DNA of 64,000 nucleotides from JAHECW01 sp964641415 (GCA_964641415.1 CAZXMW010000001.1:248001-312000); one strand, 5' to 3'; counted from the first letter of the stretch, positions 42,023 to 51,014 are shown. Numbers and translations: made by a program. Notes: generated from the sequence alone by a model not told the origin.

Positions 42023-43894
42023 TCAGTCGAGGAGCAGCCCCTCCATTTCGCTCAGAACCTCGTTCCAGCGCACCATGACGGTGCCGATGACCCCGGGGTC
42101 GGTGAGGTCGATGCCGGCGCGCTCGAGAGCGTCCATCGGGTAGACGCTGCCGCCGAGCTTGAGCACGTCGAGGTAGTCCTGGACCGCGCCGGCATCGCCG
42201 CTGCGAACCCGGCCCGCGAAGGCCTCGCCGGCGGCGAAGGACGACGCGTACTTCCAGACATAGAAGGTGCGGTAGAAGTGGGGGATCCGGGCCCAGCCCG
42301 AGCGGTAGACCTCGTCGAGGGTGACCTCGGGGCCGTAGTAGGTGGTCCAGAGATCGCCCCAGACCTTGCCGAGCGACGCCTTGGTGAGCGGCTCGCCGCG
42401 CTCGGCCATGGCGTGGGCGGCCGACTCGAACTCGTGGAAGAAGAGCTGGCGCAGAAAGGTCCCGGTCATGCTGTTGAGACGGTGATTGAGCAGCGCCAGC
42501 CGCTCCTCGGGGCTTCCCGCGCGTTCGAGCATCCACTCGAAGAACAGCGACTCGGACGCCACCGAGCCGACCTCGGCGATGAACAGCGAGTAGCCGGCGA
42601 GGTGGTAGGGCTGGTTGGCGTTGGCCAGGTAGCTGTGGATCGAGTGGCCCATCTCGTGGACCAGGGTGAAGACGTCCTCGAGGGTCCCGCCCCAGTTGAG
42701 GAACAGGTACGGGTGGGAGTTGTAGCTGCCCCAGGAGTAGGCGCCGCCACGCTTGCCCGGGCTGGTGTAGACGTCGATCCAGCGCTCGGCCCGGCCGCGC
42801 TCGGCGGCGGCTGCGTACTCGTCGCCGAAGGTCTCCCGCCAGTACTCCGTGGCGAGCGCCCAGCCCTCGTCGAAGGTGTACCGCGCCTGCCCCTGCTCGA
42901 CGATGGGGACGTACAGGTCGTAGATGTGGAAGTCATCGAGCTCGAGAACCCTCTTGCGCAGCGCGACGTAGCGGTGGATGGCGTCGAGGTTGGCGTGGAC
43001 CGCCTCGACCATGGCGTCGGGCACCACCCGCGGCACGTTGTCGGCGTCGAGGGCGGCCTCCAGGGTCGAAGCGTAACCCCGGGTCCGGGCGAGCCAGATG
43101 TCCTTCTGGATCGAGGCTCCGAGAGTGCTCGAGAAGGTGTTGCCGTGGGCGTCGTAGGTGCCGAAGATCGCGAGCGCGGCGTCGCGGCGCAGCCGGCGGT
43201 CGTCGCTGGCGAGGAACGAGTAGAACAGCGACGGGGTCGCGGTGACCTCCTCGCCGTCGGCGCCCTCGATGGTCGGCCACTCGATGTCTGCGTCGGTCAG
43301 GTCGGAGTAGATCTGGCTCGGTGCGCCGCGCAGCAGGGCCGCAGCGGCGAGCACCCGCTCGACCTCCTCGGACCGGATGTGCTCGGCGGTGCGCATGATG
43401 TCGTCGACGACGTGCCGGTAGGTCGCGAGCCGATCGTGCTCGAGGAAGGGCGCCATCGTGTCGGCCGGGATGGTCGCGATCTCGGGCTGGAGGAAGGCCG
43501 CGGCCTGGGCGACCTTGGCTCCGAGGGCGCGCGCCTTGGCCAGGGTCGCGTTGGCCGCCTGGTTGCGGGTATCGGTGTGCTGGCGCTGGCCCGCCCAGAC
43601 GATGACGTCCTCGGCTGTGCTCCGGATGTCGTAGTAGAGGTCGAGGGCGTCGGCGAGCGCCTCGGGCCCGTCGCCGAGCTTTCCGGAAAAATCGGACAGC
43701 CGCGGCAGCCTCGCCTCGACCTCGGCGATTGCGGCGTCGAAGGCCGCTTCGTCGGGGAGGATGTCGGCGATGTTCCAGCGGTAGGCCTCCGGGATGTCGG
43801 CCCGACTCTCGTACTGCAGCTGCTCGGCCTCTTCTGCCGCGACGGCGCCGGTCAGCGCCAGGATCGCCACCACGGTCCACAAACTGCTTCTCAT
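42023..43894 (-). CDS. Exported oligoendopeptidase F (M3 family)
   Basis: A 623-residue zinc metallopeptidase. An N-terminal signal peptide (VVAILALTGAVAA, cleavage near AAEEAE) indicates export, which is unusual, since most PepF proteins are cytosolic. The catalytic HEMGH motif is seen in FTLVHEMGHSIHSYL, the third zinc ligand in the downstream FIAEVGSVASESLFFEW, and other M3 segments (PGKRGGAYSWGSY) are intact. It should trim short peptides in the periplasm. ATG is preceded by GAGGAGA, about 6 nt upstream. Confidence 0.92.
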   Translation of the reverse strand: MRSSLWTVVAILALTGAVAAEEAEQLQYESRADIPEAYRWNIADILPDEAAFDAAIAEVEARLPRLSDFSGKLGDGPEALADALDLYYDIRSTAEDVIVWAGQRQHTDTRNQAANATLAKARALGAKVAQAAAFLQPEIATIPADTMAPFLEHDRLATYRHVVDDIMRTAEHIRSEEVERVLAAAALLRGAPSQIYSDLTDADIEWPTIEGADGEEVTATPSLFYSFLASDDRRLRRDAALAIFGTYDAHGNTFSSTLGASIQKDIWLARTRGYASTLEAALDADNVPRVVPDAMVEAVHANLDAIHRYVALRKRVLELDDFHIYDLYVPIVEQGQARYTFDEGWALATEYWRETFGDEYAAAAERGRAERWIDVYTSPGKRGGAYSWGSYNSHPYLFLNWGGTLEDVFTLVHEMGHSIHSYLANANQPYHLAGYSLFIAEVGSVASESLFFEWMLERAGSPEERLALLNHRLNSMTGTFLRQLFFHEFESAAHAMAERGEPLTKASLGKVWGDLWTTYYGPEVTLDEVYRSGWARIPHFYRTFYVWKYASSFAAGEAFAGRVRSGDAGAVQDYLDVLKLGGSVYPMDALERAGIDLTDPGVIGTVMVRWNEVLSEMEGLLLD

Positions 43895-43968
43895 CGGGAT
43901 CTCCTCTCTGCGGCCGACTCTCATGCCGCACCACGGCATCGTACTCTTTCCGTCGGCGGGAATGAAGA

Positions 43969-43997
43969 GAGCCGCGCCCTCGCGATGGGCGCGGCTC
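43969..43997 (-). terminator. Hairpin between a gene fragment and pepF
   Basis: Perfect 11-bp arms (GAGCCGCGCCC and GGGCGCGGCTC) with a 7-nt loop. On the minus strand it is followed by TCTTCATTCC, modestly T-rich. It could terminate transcripts from the upstream diguanylate cyclase/fragment region before pepF. Confidence 0.55.
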
Positions 43998-44027
43998 CCG
44001 CCGAGCTCGATGCGGCCGACCGTCGGC

Positions 44028-44264
44028 CTACTCGATGCTGAAGCTCATGAGCTCGACCGGGATCACCGGCTCGCTCAGAGAACCGACGAGCGGGGCGACG
44101 ATGGCGGTGCGGTCCGCCGTCGGGGTGTACTGGAAGTCCCAGGCGAGATAGACGCCCCTGGAGGTCTCGGTCGCGGGGATCCGCTCGATGGCGGTGCCGG
44201 CGGCGTTCGTCGACGGGGCGTCGAAGATGACCGTGCCGTCGACGCCCCAAACCGGCGGCGTCAG
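44028..44264 (-). pseudogene. C-terminal fragment of an unidentified protein
   Basis: An open frame of about 78 codons without a start codon that ends at TAG. It reads GTVIFDAPSTNAAGTAIERI and LAWDFQYTPTADRTAIVAPL, typical of a folded beta-rich domain and with normal codon use, and abuts the stop of the diguanylate cyclase gene. The rest of the gene is missing. It may be a deletion remnant; no family recognised. Confidence 0.4.
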
Positions 44265-45436
44265 AGCCGATCGCCGGCGGCGACCAGGCGGTTGCGGCCG
44301 GCCTTCTTGGCGCGGTACAGGGCGCGGTCGGCGGCGCGCAGCACGGCGGCGGGTGTCGGGCGTCGGGGGTTGCTGTCGGCGGTGCCGATGCTCACCGTGA
44401 CCGTGACCCGGCGGGTGGTCGATGTCCTTCCGGGCAGCTTCTCCGGCCGGGTCTTCGGCCGGTCCGGCGCGCGCAGCGCGAACCGCCGCTGCTCGATGGC
44501 GACCCGGACCTGATCGAGCTCGTCCCGGACGTCCCGGACCGCGCTGCCCGGGAAAAGAATGGCGAACTCCTCGCCGCCGTAGCGATGGGCGCGGCCGCCG
44601 CCGCCGACCCGGTCGAGCTCGTCGGCCACCATCCGCAGCGCCTGATCACCCGCGTCGTGGCCCCACCGATCGTTGAATCGCTTGAAGTGGTCGACGTCGA
44701 CCATTGCGATGGTGAAGTCGCCGCCGAGACCGCGCATCGCCTCGTCGAGGGCCCGCCGGCCGGGCAGACCGGTCAGTTGGTCGTGATAGGCGAGCCGATA
44801 CGCCTCTTCGAGCAGGGCGGTGAGTAGGGTGATCTGGGCTGCGGCAAAGAGCAGGGCGCCGGGGTGGGGGCCTCGCGAGGCCAGCAGGGCGCCGGCGCTG
44901 GCGACCACGACCCACACGAGACTCGCGCCGAACGCGCCGCGTCGGACCGCGAAGGACCCGATCGCGACCGCGGCTGTGACCGCGAACGCCGCGGGAGCCG
45001 TCGATGGACTCGAGAGGACGGCGGTCAGGTTGGCGAACGGCGGGTTCACCCCGGCGATCGCGATCCTGGTCAACAGCACGGTGATCGCCAGCCACGCCAC
45101 AGGGAGTGCCTTCGACAGCGGTCGGTCCCGTATGACCGCCAGCATCGCGAGGTTGGCCGCCACCACCAGGACGAGGGGGGTCAGCGCCGCGTCGTCCGGC
45201 GTTCGGGCGACGACGCTCTTCATGGCCAGATCGGCGCCGGCGATCAGGACCGCCGCCACGGCCAGCCGGTGGCGGCGGTAGCGCGCGGCCAGCAGCACCA
45301 GCGGCACCGCCAGGGCCACGGCGAGAATGTCGGTGGCCGTGCGGTACTCGACCGGCAGACCGAGGCTTCCCGCGATCCACGCCGCGACCACCAGTGCGAA
45401 GCCCACGGCGAGGGTGATGCGAGCGGAGCCGGGCAT
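44261..45436 (-). CDS. Membrane-bound diguanylate cyclase (GGDEF)
   Basis: A 391-residue protein with about seven N-terminal membrane helices (residues ~5-205) and a C-terminal GGDEF domain that makes cyclic di-GMP. Substrate-binding and catalytic segments are seen: DQLTGLPGRRALDEAMR, MVDVDHFKRFNDRWGHDAGDQAL and the active site GGEEF in RYGGEEFAILFPG. I do not see a canonical RxxD inhibitory site just before it. The ATG follows a TACAAT box by six bases, fitting a leaderless mRNA. The adjacent cyclic-nucleotide-domain protein could be a partner. Confidence 0.9.
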   Translation of the reverse strand: MPGSARITLAVGFALVVAAWIAGSLGLPVEYRTATDILAVALAVPLVLLAARYRRHRLAVAAVLIAGADLAMKSVVARTPDDAALTPLVLVVAANLAMLAVIRDRPLSKALPVAWLAITVLLTRIAIAGVNPPFANLTAVLSSPSTAPAAFAVTAAVAIGSFAVRRGAFGASLVWVVVASAGALLASRGPHPGALLFAAAQITLLTALLEEAYRLAYHDQLTGLPGRRALDEAMRGLGGDFTIAMVDVDHFKRFNDRWGHDAGDQALRMVADELDRVGGGGRAHRYGGEEFAILFPGSAVRDVRDELDQVRVAIEQRRFALRAPDRPKTRPEKLPGRTSTTRRVTVTVSIGTADSNPRRPTPAAVLRAADRALYRAKKAGRNRLVAAGDRL

Positions 45437-45448
45437 CCGACGATTGTA
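45437..45448 (-). promoter_or_regulatory. Leaderless promoter of the diguanylate cyclase gene
   Basis: Minus-strand TACAAT (45448-45443) followed by CGTCGG and the ATG: TANNNT box, 6 nt, start codon. Nearly the same sequence, TACAATCGTCG, precedes the threonine synthase-like gene. Confidence 0.5.
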
Positions 45449-45482
45449 CGACCGCGATGCGCGAGCATCAGTCCTCAGGTTG

Positions 45483-45505
45483 GTTTTGAGTTCTGGGTTC
45501 CATCG
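45483..45505. repeat. Dispersed intergenic repeat, copy 1
   Basis: The 23-bp word starting GTTTTGAGTTCTGG and ending TTCCATCG matches 21 of 23 bases with 60874-60896. Both copies lie in AT-rich intergenic DNA near gene ends. Confidence 0.6.
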
Positions 45506-45644
45506 AGCATGGTTTCTTTTCGCGATGGAATGATGCCGATCGATGTCGCCGAGGAAATCACCGAAGACGGCGCCGAGGGGGCCTCCTCAGCCTCGAACAG
45601 ACGCTCGCAGAGCTCGGCCGTGGCGCCTTGGATCACGTCCGGGG

Positions 45645-48476
45645 TCAGCGCAGGACGAGCAGGAGGACCCCGGCGGAGTAGGCGACGAAGACCACCGGCA
45701 GCAGGCGGCGGCCGATGCGGGTCCAGATGGTGCTGCCGCGGAAGTCGATCTGAGCGAACGAGATGAGCGCCAGCAGCAGCCCGAGCAGGACGATCAGGAT
45801 CTGGAGGGCGGTGAGCAGGCTGAACTCGAGCGTCGGCCAGCCCTGGAACCACGACGGAGGCGCGATGGTGACGCTGGCCTGGTCGAAGAAGGCGACATTG
45901 GCCAGCTGGCCGGTCATCAGCGCGGCCCAGCCGAGAATCATCGCCGTCATGGTGGTCTGGATCATCAGGTCGGTGCGGCGGTGGGTGGCGGCGAGGGCCA
46001 TGATCACGTGGTGGAGCGACACCCCGATGATGAGCACGAGCAGGGTGAGCACCGTGAATCGAATCGGATCGTGCAGGAAGTCGATGGACCGGGCCGCGAC
46101 CCAGGCGATGGCGAGCAGGGTCACGGTGAGGGCGAACATGGCGAGGTCGCGGGCCTCGCCGTCGAGCCTCCAGGTCGCCGCGAGCGGCGACCGCAGCTGC
46201 AGGTTGACCGAGTCGTGAGGGCAGTTGTGGAGGCAGTCCAGACAGAGCTTGCACCGGTAGGCCTGCTTGCCCTCGAGGGGGTGGTGGAAGACCGGGCAGC
46301 CGCCGCGCTCCTCGGTTCCCTTGAAGCAGGCGTGGGTGGTGCACGACGAGGCGCACACGCTCGGCCGCGCGGTCATCTGGAGCGGTGACGCGGGCACCAG
46401 CACCGTGCCGAGTCGGCCGAGCGGGCACAGGTGGCGGCACCAGACCTCGCGTTTGAAGATCACGCCGAAGCCGACGGCGAGGAGAATCAGGCTCAGCAGC
46501 AGCAGCCCCGAGGCGATCGGGTTGGCGAGCGACTCGAAGACCCGTTCGACCCAGACGATTGCGGCGAAGCCGAGAATGGCAAGCCACGGACCGTGCCGGA
46601 GCAGCCAGGGTGGGGGAGGGCGATCGAGGCTCAGCGCGTGCTTAGCCAGCCTTGCGCCGGACGACAGGGGGCAGATGGTGCACCACAGCGGGCCGGCGAG
46701 GAAGAACAGGGCGAAGACGGCGGGCTCCCACACCGACCAGATCGCGCTGTTGGCGACGTTGCCGGCCTGGCTTGCCGGCCAGGCGATGCACAGTGCGATG
46801 ACCGCCGCGAAGCCGGCGAGGGTCAGCCCGCGCAGCACGGGAAGCCCGCTTGGGCGGAGCAATCGCTGGATCAGCGGCGTGCCGGTGACGTCGACACCCG
46901 GCAGCACGGTCTCGTCGCCGACGCCGCCGAAGATGTGCTCGGCCCGGATCTCCGGTCCGTCGGCGACCCGAACCGCGAGGTCGATGACCTCGCGCAGCTC
47001 GGCCACGTTGCGCCGGCGGTACCGGAGCGACAGCAGCGCCTGGCGCGCCTCGTCGGTGATCGCCGGTGGGTCCGGCCCGTGCCGGTTCACAAACGCCTCG
47101 GCGAGGGGCATGATGTCCTTCGGCCGCTTGACCAGCGGCGTCAGCTCGACGACCTGGTTGCAGCTCTCTGTGATCGACGGCACCAGCCCGGACCGATTGT
47201 CGCTCGGCGGATCGGCCTCGCGGGCGGTGAGGATGACGCGCGGATCGGGGAAGACCGGCCCCTTGCGCGACCTTTGGCGCTTCAGAAAGCTGCCGATGAG
47301 TTGCTGCACCGAGGGCGGCAGGTGATCGGCGCCGCGCAGCACCAGGGTTCCGCCGTGGGCCACGTGAATGCCGCCGGAACCGTGCTCGCCGGTCGGCAGG
47401 CTGCCGCCCAGATCCTCGCCGAGAATCAGCTCGGCCGCCTTGCCGGGCGACAGGTCGCGGCAGTTGACCGCGATGAGCGATCGCGAGCGACGGCTGGATC
47501 GGTCGTGGATGAGTCGGGCGACGAGGGTCTTGCCGGTGCCGTCCTCGCCGACGATGAGCACGGGCTCCCGGGATGTCGCCATGCTGTCGATGCTCTGTCT
47601 GACCTTCTTGGACCGTGGCGAGGCGGCGATCATCGTGTCGGGATCGTTGTCGCCCTGGACCAGGCGGGCGATGACCTCCTTGTCGCGCAGCGAATCGAGG
47701 GCGTCGGCGGTCGCCTTGTGGACGTTGCGCGCGATGCCTCCGAGCAGCTTCCGGCGCAGCGATTCCGACTCCTGCAGCGCGCTGGGCAGCGCCGAGCCCG
47801 GGTAGCGGAGCAATCGGACGTCGGTCACCGCGATGGTGTCGACGGCGGCGCCCTCCTTGGCGAAGACCGATTCAGCGCCGAAGATCCCGCCCTCGCCGAG
47901 CCGCGCCAACGGCGGCCGCCGAGACTCGCCGTCTCCGAGCGACAGCTCGACAACGCCCTCGATGACGACGTAGAAATGCTCCTGACGTTCACCCCGGCGG
48001 ACGATCACCTCGCCGGTCGCGTGGCGCACCTCCTCGCCGGCGGAGCGCAAGAAACCCACCGTGGCCGGCCCGAGCAGCATCGACGCGCCCGAGCTGAGGC
48101 CCTCGTCGACCGCAGCCGGCCCGTCGTCGTCACGGATGACCGTCTCCAGCCGGAACCTGACCCGACCGAGCTTGAGCTCGGCCCCGGGTGCGAGAGCGGT
48201 CGGTCGGGTGATTTTCTGCCCGTTGATTTCGGTGCCGTTGGTCGAGCCGAGATCCTCGACGGTGACGCCGCTCTCGGTGACCTCGAGCTTGGCGTGGCGG
48301 CGGGACACGGTTTGATCGGCAATGACGAGGTCGGCGGAGGGCGCGGACCCGAGGACGCAGCTGCCGTTGGCGATCGGCAGGTCCGGGCCGTCACCGCCAG
48401 TAGGTGTCCGCAAGCGCCAGGTGGTCGCCGGGCTCACGGGCGCTGTCCGCCGGTTGTCGCCCGCACGGCCGTCCAC
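45645..48476 (-). CDS. FHA + cyclic-nucleotide-binding + AAA+ + Fe-S ferredoxin membrane fusion protein
   Basis: A 943-residue multi-domain protein. Order: FHA domain ~36-112 (SRRHA and GSTNGT, phosphothreonine pocket); CRP-like cyclic-nucleotide fold ~128-245 (HFYVVIEGVVELSL); AAA+ module ~281-520 related to sigma-54 activators, with Walker A GEDGTGKT at 310-317 but Walker B degenerate (LVLRGADHL, Asp-Glu replaced) and no GAFTGA loop; then a NapH/NosR/CcoG-like membrane ferredoxin part ~545-943 with nine helices, CTICP (599-603), CRHLCP (680-685) and CKLCLDCLHNCP (742-753). It is not a transcription activator of the usual kind; it looks like a sensor controlling membrane electron transfer. 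The GTG start lacks a clear ribosome site. Confidence 0.8.
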   Translation of the reverse strand: MDGRAGDNRRTAPVSPATTWRLRTPTGGDGPDLPIANGSCVLGSAPSADLVIADQTVSRRHAKLEVTESGVTVEDLGSTNGTEINGQKITRPTALAPGAELKLGRVRFRLETVIRDDDGPAAVDEGLSSGASMLLGPATVGFLRSAGEEVRHATGEVIVRRGERQEHFYVVIEGVVELSLGDGESRRPPLARLGEGGIFGAESVFAKEGAAVDTIAVTDVRLLRYPGSALPSALQESESLRRKLLGGIARNVHKATADALDSLRDKEVIARLVQGDNDPDTMIAASPRSKKVRQSIDSMATSREPVLIVGEDGTGKTLVARLIHDRSSRRSRSLIAVNCRDLSPGKAAELILGEDLGGSLPTGEHGSGGIHVAHGGTLVLRGADHLPPSVQQLIGSFLKRQRSRKGPVFPDPRVILTAREADPPSDNRSGLVPSITESCNQVVELTPLVKRPKDIMPLAEAFVNRHGPDPPAITDEARQALLSLRYRRRNVAELREVIDLAVRVADGPEIRAEHIFGGVGDETVLPGVDVTGTPLIQRLLRPSGLPVLRGLTLAGFAAVIALCIAWPASQAGNVANSAIWSVWEPAVFALFFLAGPLWCTICPLSSGARLAKHALSLDRPPPPWLLRHGPWLAILGFAAIVWVERVFESLANPIASGLLLLSLILLAVGFGVIFKREVWCRHLCPLGRLGTVLVPASPLQMTARPSVCASSCTTHACFKGTEERGGCPVFHHPLEGKQAYRCKLCLDCLHNCPHDSVNLQLRSPLAATWRLDGEARDLAMFALTVTLLAIAWVAARSIDFLHDPIRFTVLTLLVLIIGVSLHHVIMALAATHRRTDLMIQTTMTAMILGWAALMTGQLANVAFFDQASVTIAPPSWFQGWPTLEFSLLTALQILIVLLGLLLALISFAQIDFRGSTIWTRIGRRLLPVVFVAYSAGVLLLVLR

Positions 48477-48623
48477 GCACGATCAGCACCGAGCGGTTCC
48501 GCTGTCCGGTCGGACTCTCGATGTGTAGTCATCACCAAACCCGTGGCCGAATTGTACCGGAAATCACGACGTGCTGCCGGTCTTTGCCTCGGATCCGGCC
48601 CGCATCTGACCCGCACCTGGGGT

Positions 48624-49871
48624 TCAAGAGCTGTTCGGCTCCATCGCCTGCTCAATCGCGTCAAGGGCCCAATCAACGGGATCTGGTATCCGGAGCGCCC
48701 GGCGGGCCGCGTCGACGTCCTTGAGCCCGGAGCCGGTGATCATCATCACGACGCGCTCATGACGACCGATCGAGCCCTCGTCGAGCGCCGCCTCGAGCCC
48801 GGCCAGGGCCGCGGCGGCGGCAGGCTCGGCGAAGACGCCCGTCAACCCTGCGAGGCGGGGGATCGCCGCGATGACCGCCTCGTCGGACAGGATCACGCCG
48901 GCGCCGCCGGTCGCCCGGACCTCGCGCAGACAGCTGATCGCGTTTCGCGGTGCCGAGACGACCAGACTGTCGGCGACGCTGGCGGCGTCGGGAACCGGGA
49001 CGACCTCGTCGGCGCCGTCGCGCAGCGCCCGGGCGATGGCGGCGCTGCCCTCGGGCTGCACCACGATCAGCCGCGGCCGGCGCGCGATCAGCCCGGCTCG
49101 CTCGAGGTCGGCAAAGCCCTTGGCGAGCCCGGCGGCGATGACCCCGTCACCGGTGGGCACGACCACGACGTCTGGGATCTCCGGGGTCATCGACGCCGCG
49201 ATCTCCAGGGCGGCGGTCTTCTTGCCCTCGACCGTGAACGGGTTGTAGGCGGTATTCCGGTTGAGCCAGCCGAAGCGCTCGCAGGCCTCAAGTGACAGCT
49301 CGAAGGCGTCGTCGTAGCTGCCGGCCACGCGCAGCACGGTGGCGCCGTAGCTCAGCATCTGGACCAGCTTGGCGGTGGGCGCCGTTGCCGGAACCATGAC
49401 CACCGCACGCAGTCCCGCAGCGGCGGCGACTGCGGCGAGCGAGGTTGCGGCGTTGCCGGTCGAGGCGGTGGCGACGGTCTCGATGCCGTATTCGAGCGCC
49501 TTGGCGACGACCAGCAGCGACGCCCGGTCCTTGGTCGATCCGGACGGGTTCCGGGTGTCGTCCTTGAGCCAGAGGCGGTCCATGCCAAGGGCCCGGCGCA
49601 GCCGCGGGACCTCGAGCAGCGGCGTGTCGCCGACCGGCAGGTGCGGCAGCCGTGGCGGATCGAGCAGCGGGAGAAAGGCGGTGAGAAACCCGGTCGACGC
49701 GATCGCAGTCGGGGGCCAGGTCCCGGGAAGGTCGTCGATCACGATCTCGAGGACGCCTCGGGTCACGCCTCCGGGGCTCTGGTTCCGGGCACAGATCGGG
49801 CAGACGTAGAGCCCGGGGTCTTCCGAGTGCTCGCTGCCGCACTCGGTGCACCTGAGGTGAAACCGTGCCAC
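48624..49871 (-). CDS. Threonine synthase-like PLP enzyme with N-terminal zinc ribbon
   Basis: A 415-residue fold-type II PLP enzyme. N-terminal ribbon CTECGSEHSEDPGLYVCPIC; PLP lysine in NPSGSTKDRAS; phosphate loop ASTGNAATSLA; then GGKKTAALEI-like segment VEGKKTAALEIA and a C-terminal MMITGSGLKD. Converts O-phosphohomoserine to threonine in true ThrC, but the neighbouring YgeW/YgeY/PLP genes leave open another substrate. GTG start at 49871, set by a TACAAT box six bases upstream; the open frame continues further. Confidence 0.8.
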   Translation of the reverse strand: MARFHLRCTECGSEHSEDPGLYVCPICARNQSPGGVTRGVLEIVIDDLPGTWPPTAIASTGFLTAFLPLLDPPRLPHLPVGDTPLLEVPRLRRALGMDRLWLKDDTRNPSGSTKDRASLLVVAKALEYGIETVATASTGNAATSLAAVAAAAGLRAVVMVPATAPTAKLVQMLSYGATVLRVAGSYDDAFELSLEACERFGWLNRNTAYNPFTVEGKKTAALEIAASMTPEIPDVVVVPTGDGVIAAGLAKGFADLERAGLIARRPRLIVVQPEGSAAIARALRDGADEVVPVPDAASVADSLVVSAPRNAISCLREVRATGGAGVILSDEAVIAAIPRLAGLTGVFAEPAAAAALAGLEAALDEGSIGRHERVVMMITGSGLKDVDAARRALRIPDPVDWALDAIEQAMEPNSS

Positions 49872-49883
49872 GCGACGATTGTA
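49872..49883 (-). promoter_or_regulatory. Leaderless promoter of the threonine synthase-like gene
   Basis: Minus-strand TACAAT (49883-49878), six bases CGTCGC, then the GTG start. No ribosome site is visible. Confidence 0.5.
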
Positions 49884-49937
49884 TGCGGTCGCGGCGGGTC
49901 CGTCGGCGTGTGGGCTATCATCGCCGAGGAGGTCGAC

Positions 49938-50018
49938 ATGGACCTCACCCGCAATCGCTTCATCCTCGCCCGCGGCGCACCGCACCGCTCGACCTGGGTC
50001 GACCGCCCCGGCACCTGA
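49938..50018 (+). CDS. Possible 26-residue peptide or truncated gene start
   Basis: ATG at 49938 has a strong ribosome site (GAGGAGG, 5 nt upstream) and a -10-like TATCAT at 49914-49919. It encodes MDLTRNRFILARGAPHR and a short tail, then TGA. The start resembles the N-termini of HpcH/HpaI aldolases (M-D-L-x-x-N-x-F), which would make it another deletion scar, but the match is weak. It is divergent from the threonine synthase-like gene. Confidence 0.25.
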   Translation: MDLTRNRFILARGAPHRSTWVDRPGT

Positions 50019-50036
50019 TCGAAAGCGGCCCTTTTT

Positions 50037-51014
50037 TCAGCCCATCGTCAACGCCATCAGCGCCTTCTGGACGTGGAGGCGGTTCTCGGCCTCGTCGTAG
50101 ACCACGGACTGCGGGCCGTCGATGACCTCGTCGGTGACCTCGCGGCCGCGGTCGGCGGGCAGCGGGTGCATGTAGATCAGATGGTCCTTTCCGAGCGCCA
50201 TGTGCTCGGCGCCGCAGCGCCAGCTCGGGTACTTCTCGATCAGCGCGAGGCCTTCCGCGTGGTCGGTGGTGTGCATGAGCGGGCCCCAGGACTTGGGAAC
50301 GACGACGTCGGCGTTCTCGAACGCGTCCTCGAAGCGGTTCGAGATCGTGAGGGTCGAGCCGGCCTCGGCGGCGTTGGCCGCCGCCTGGCTTTCGATCTCG
50401 GGCATGAGCCGGAACTCGGGCGGCACAGCCAGCGTCACGTCGAGGCCGAACCGCGGCATCATCAGGATCAGGCTCTGCGGCACCGACAGCGGCCGCACAT
50501 AGTTGGGCGCCGAGGTCCAGGCAACGCCGATCTTCAATCTTCGGGTCTCGCCGAAGCGTTCGCGGATGGTCAGGTAATCGGCGAGGATCTGGCAGGGGTG
50601 GTACAGGTCGTCCTGCATCGAGATCACCGGCACCGAGGCGTGCTCGACGACCTCCATGAGGTACCGGTTGCCCTCGCCGAAGGCGCAGTGACGGATCGCG
50701 ATGCCGTCGCCGTAGCGCGACAGCACGTTGGCGGTGTCGCGGGCGTTCTCGCCGTGAGAGATCTGCATTTTGTCGGGCGACAGGTAGATGCCGTGGCCGC
50801 CGAGCTGGGTCATCCCGGTCTCGAACGAGTTCCGCGTCCGCGTCGAGGCGTCGAAGAAGATCATATACAGGGTCTTCGCGGCCAGCAGCGGCGTCGGTCT
50901 GCCGTTCCGCTTCGCCTGCTTCAGCTCCGCCGCCAACGTGAAGATCTCCTCGAGCTCATCCACTGCCCAATCCTGCGTCGTAATGAAGTCCTTGCCATGA
51001 ACCGATGTGGTCAT
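50037..51014 (-). CDS. Knotted carbamoyltransferase of the YgeW type
   Basis: A 325-residue carbamoyltransferase. The carbamoyl-phosphate motif is FFDASTRTRNSF, followed by MQISHGENARDTANVL, WTSAPNYVRPLSVPQSLILMM, VVPKSWGPL and MHPLPADRG. The PLSVPQ stretch, QI(A/S)HGE and KSW segments match E. coli YgeW, an orphan homologue of unknown physiological substrate, better than classic ornithine carbamoyltransferase; it is shorter than YgeW (396). Preceded by GAGGAG and by a large perfect palindrome in the gap to the ygeY-like gene, with which it shares direction. Confidence 0.8.
   Translation of the reverse strand: MTTSVHGKDFITTQDWAVDELEEIFTLAAELKQAKRNGRPTPLLAAKTLYMIFFDASTRTRNSFETGMTQLGGHGIYLSPDKMQISHGENARDTANVLSRYGDGIAIRHCAFGEGNRYLMEVVEHASVPVISMQDDLYHPCQILADYLTIRERFGETRRLKIGVAWTSAPNYVRPLSVPQSLILMMPRFGLDVTLAVPPEFRLMPEIESQAAANAAEAGSTLTISNRFEDAFENADVVVPKSWGPLMHTTDHAEGLALIEKYPSWRCGAEHMALGKDHLIYMHPLPADRGREVTDEVIDGPQSVVYDEAENRLHVQKALMALTMG

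Noticed and set aside
46431..49295. A very long plus-strand frame opposite the multi-domain fusion protein
   Set aside because: It is antisense to a protein with clear FHA, cNMP and ferredoxin motifs, and has no ribosome site.
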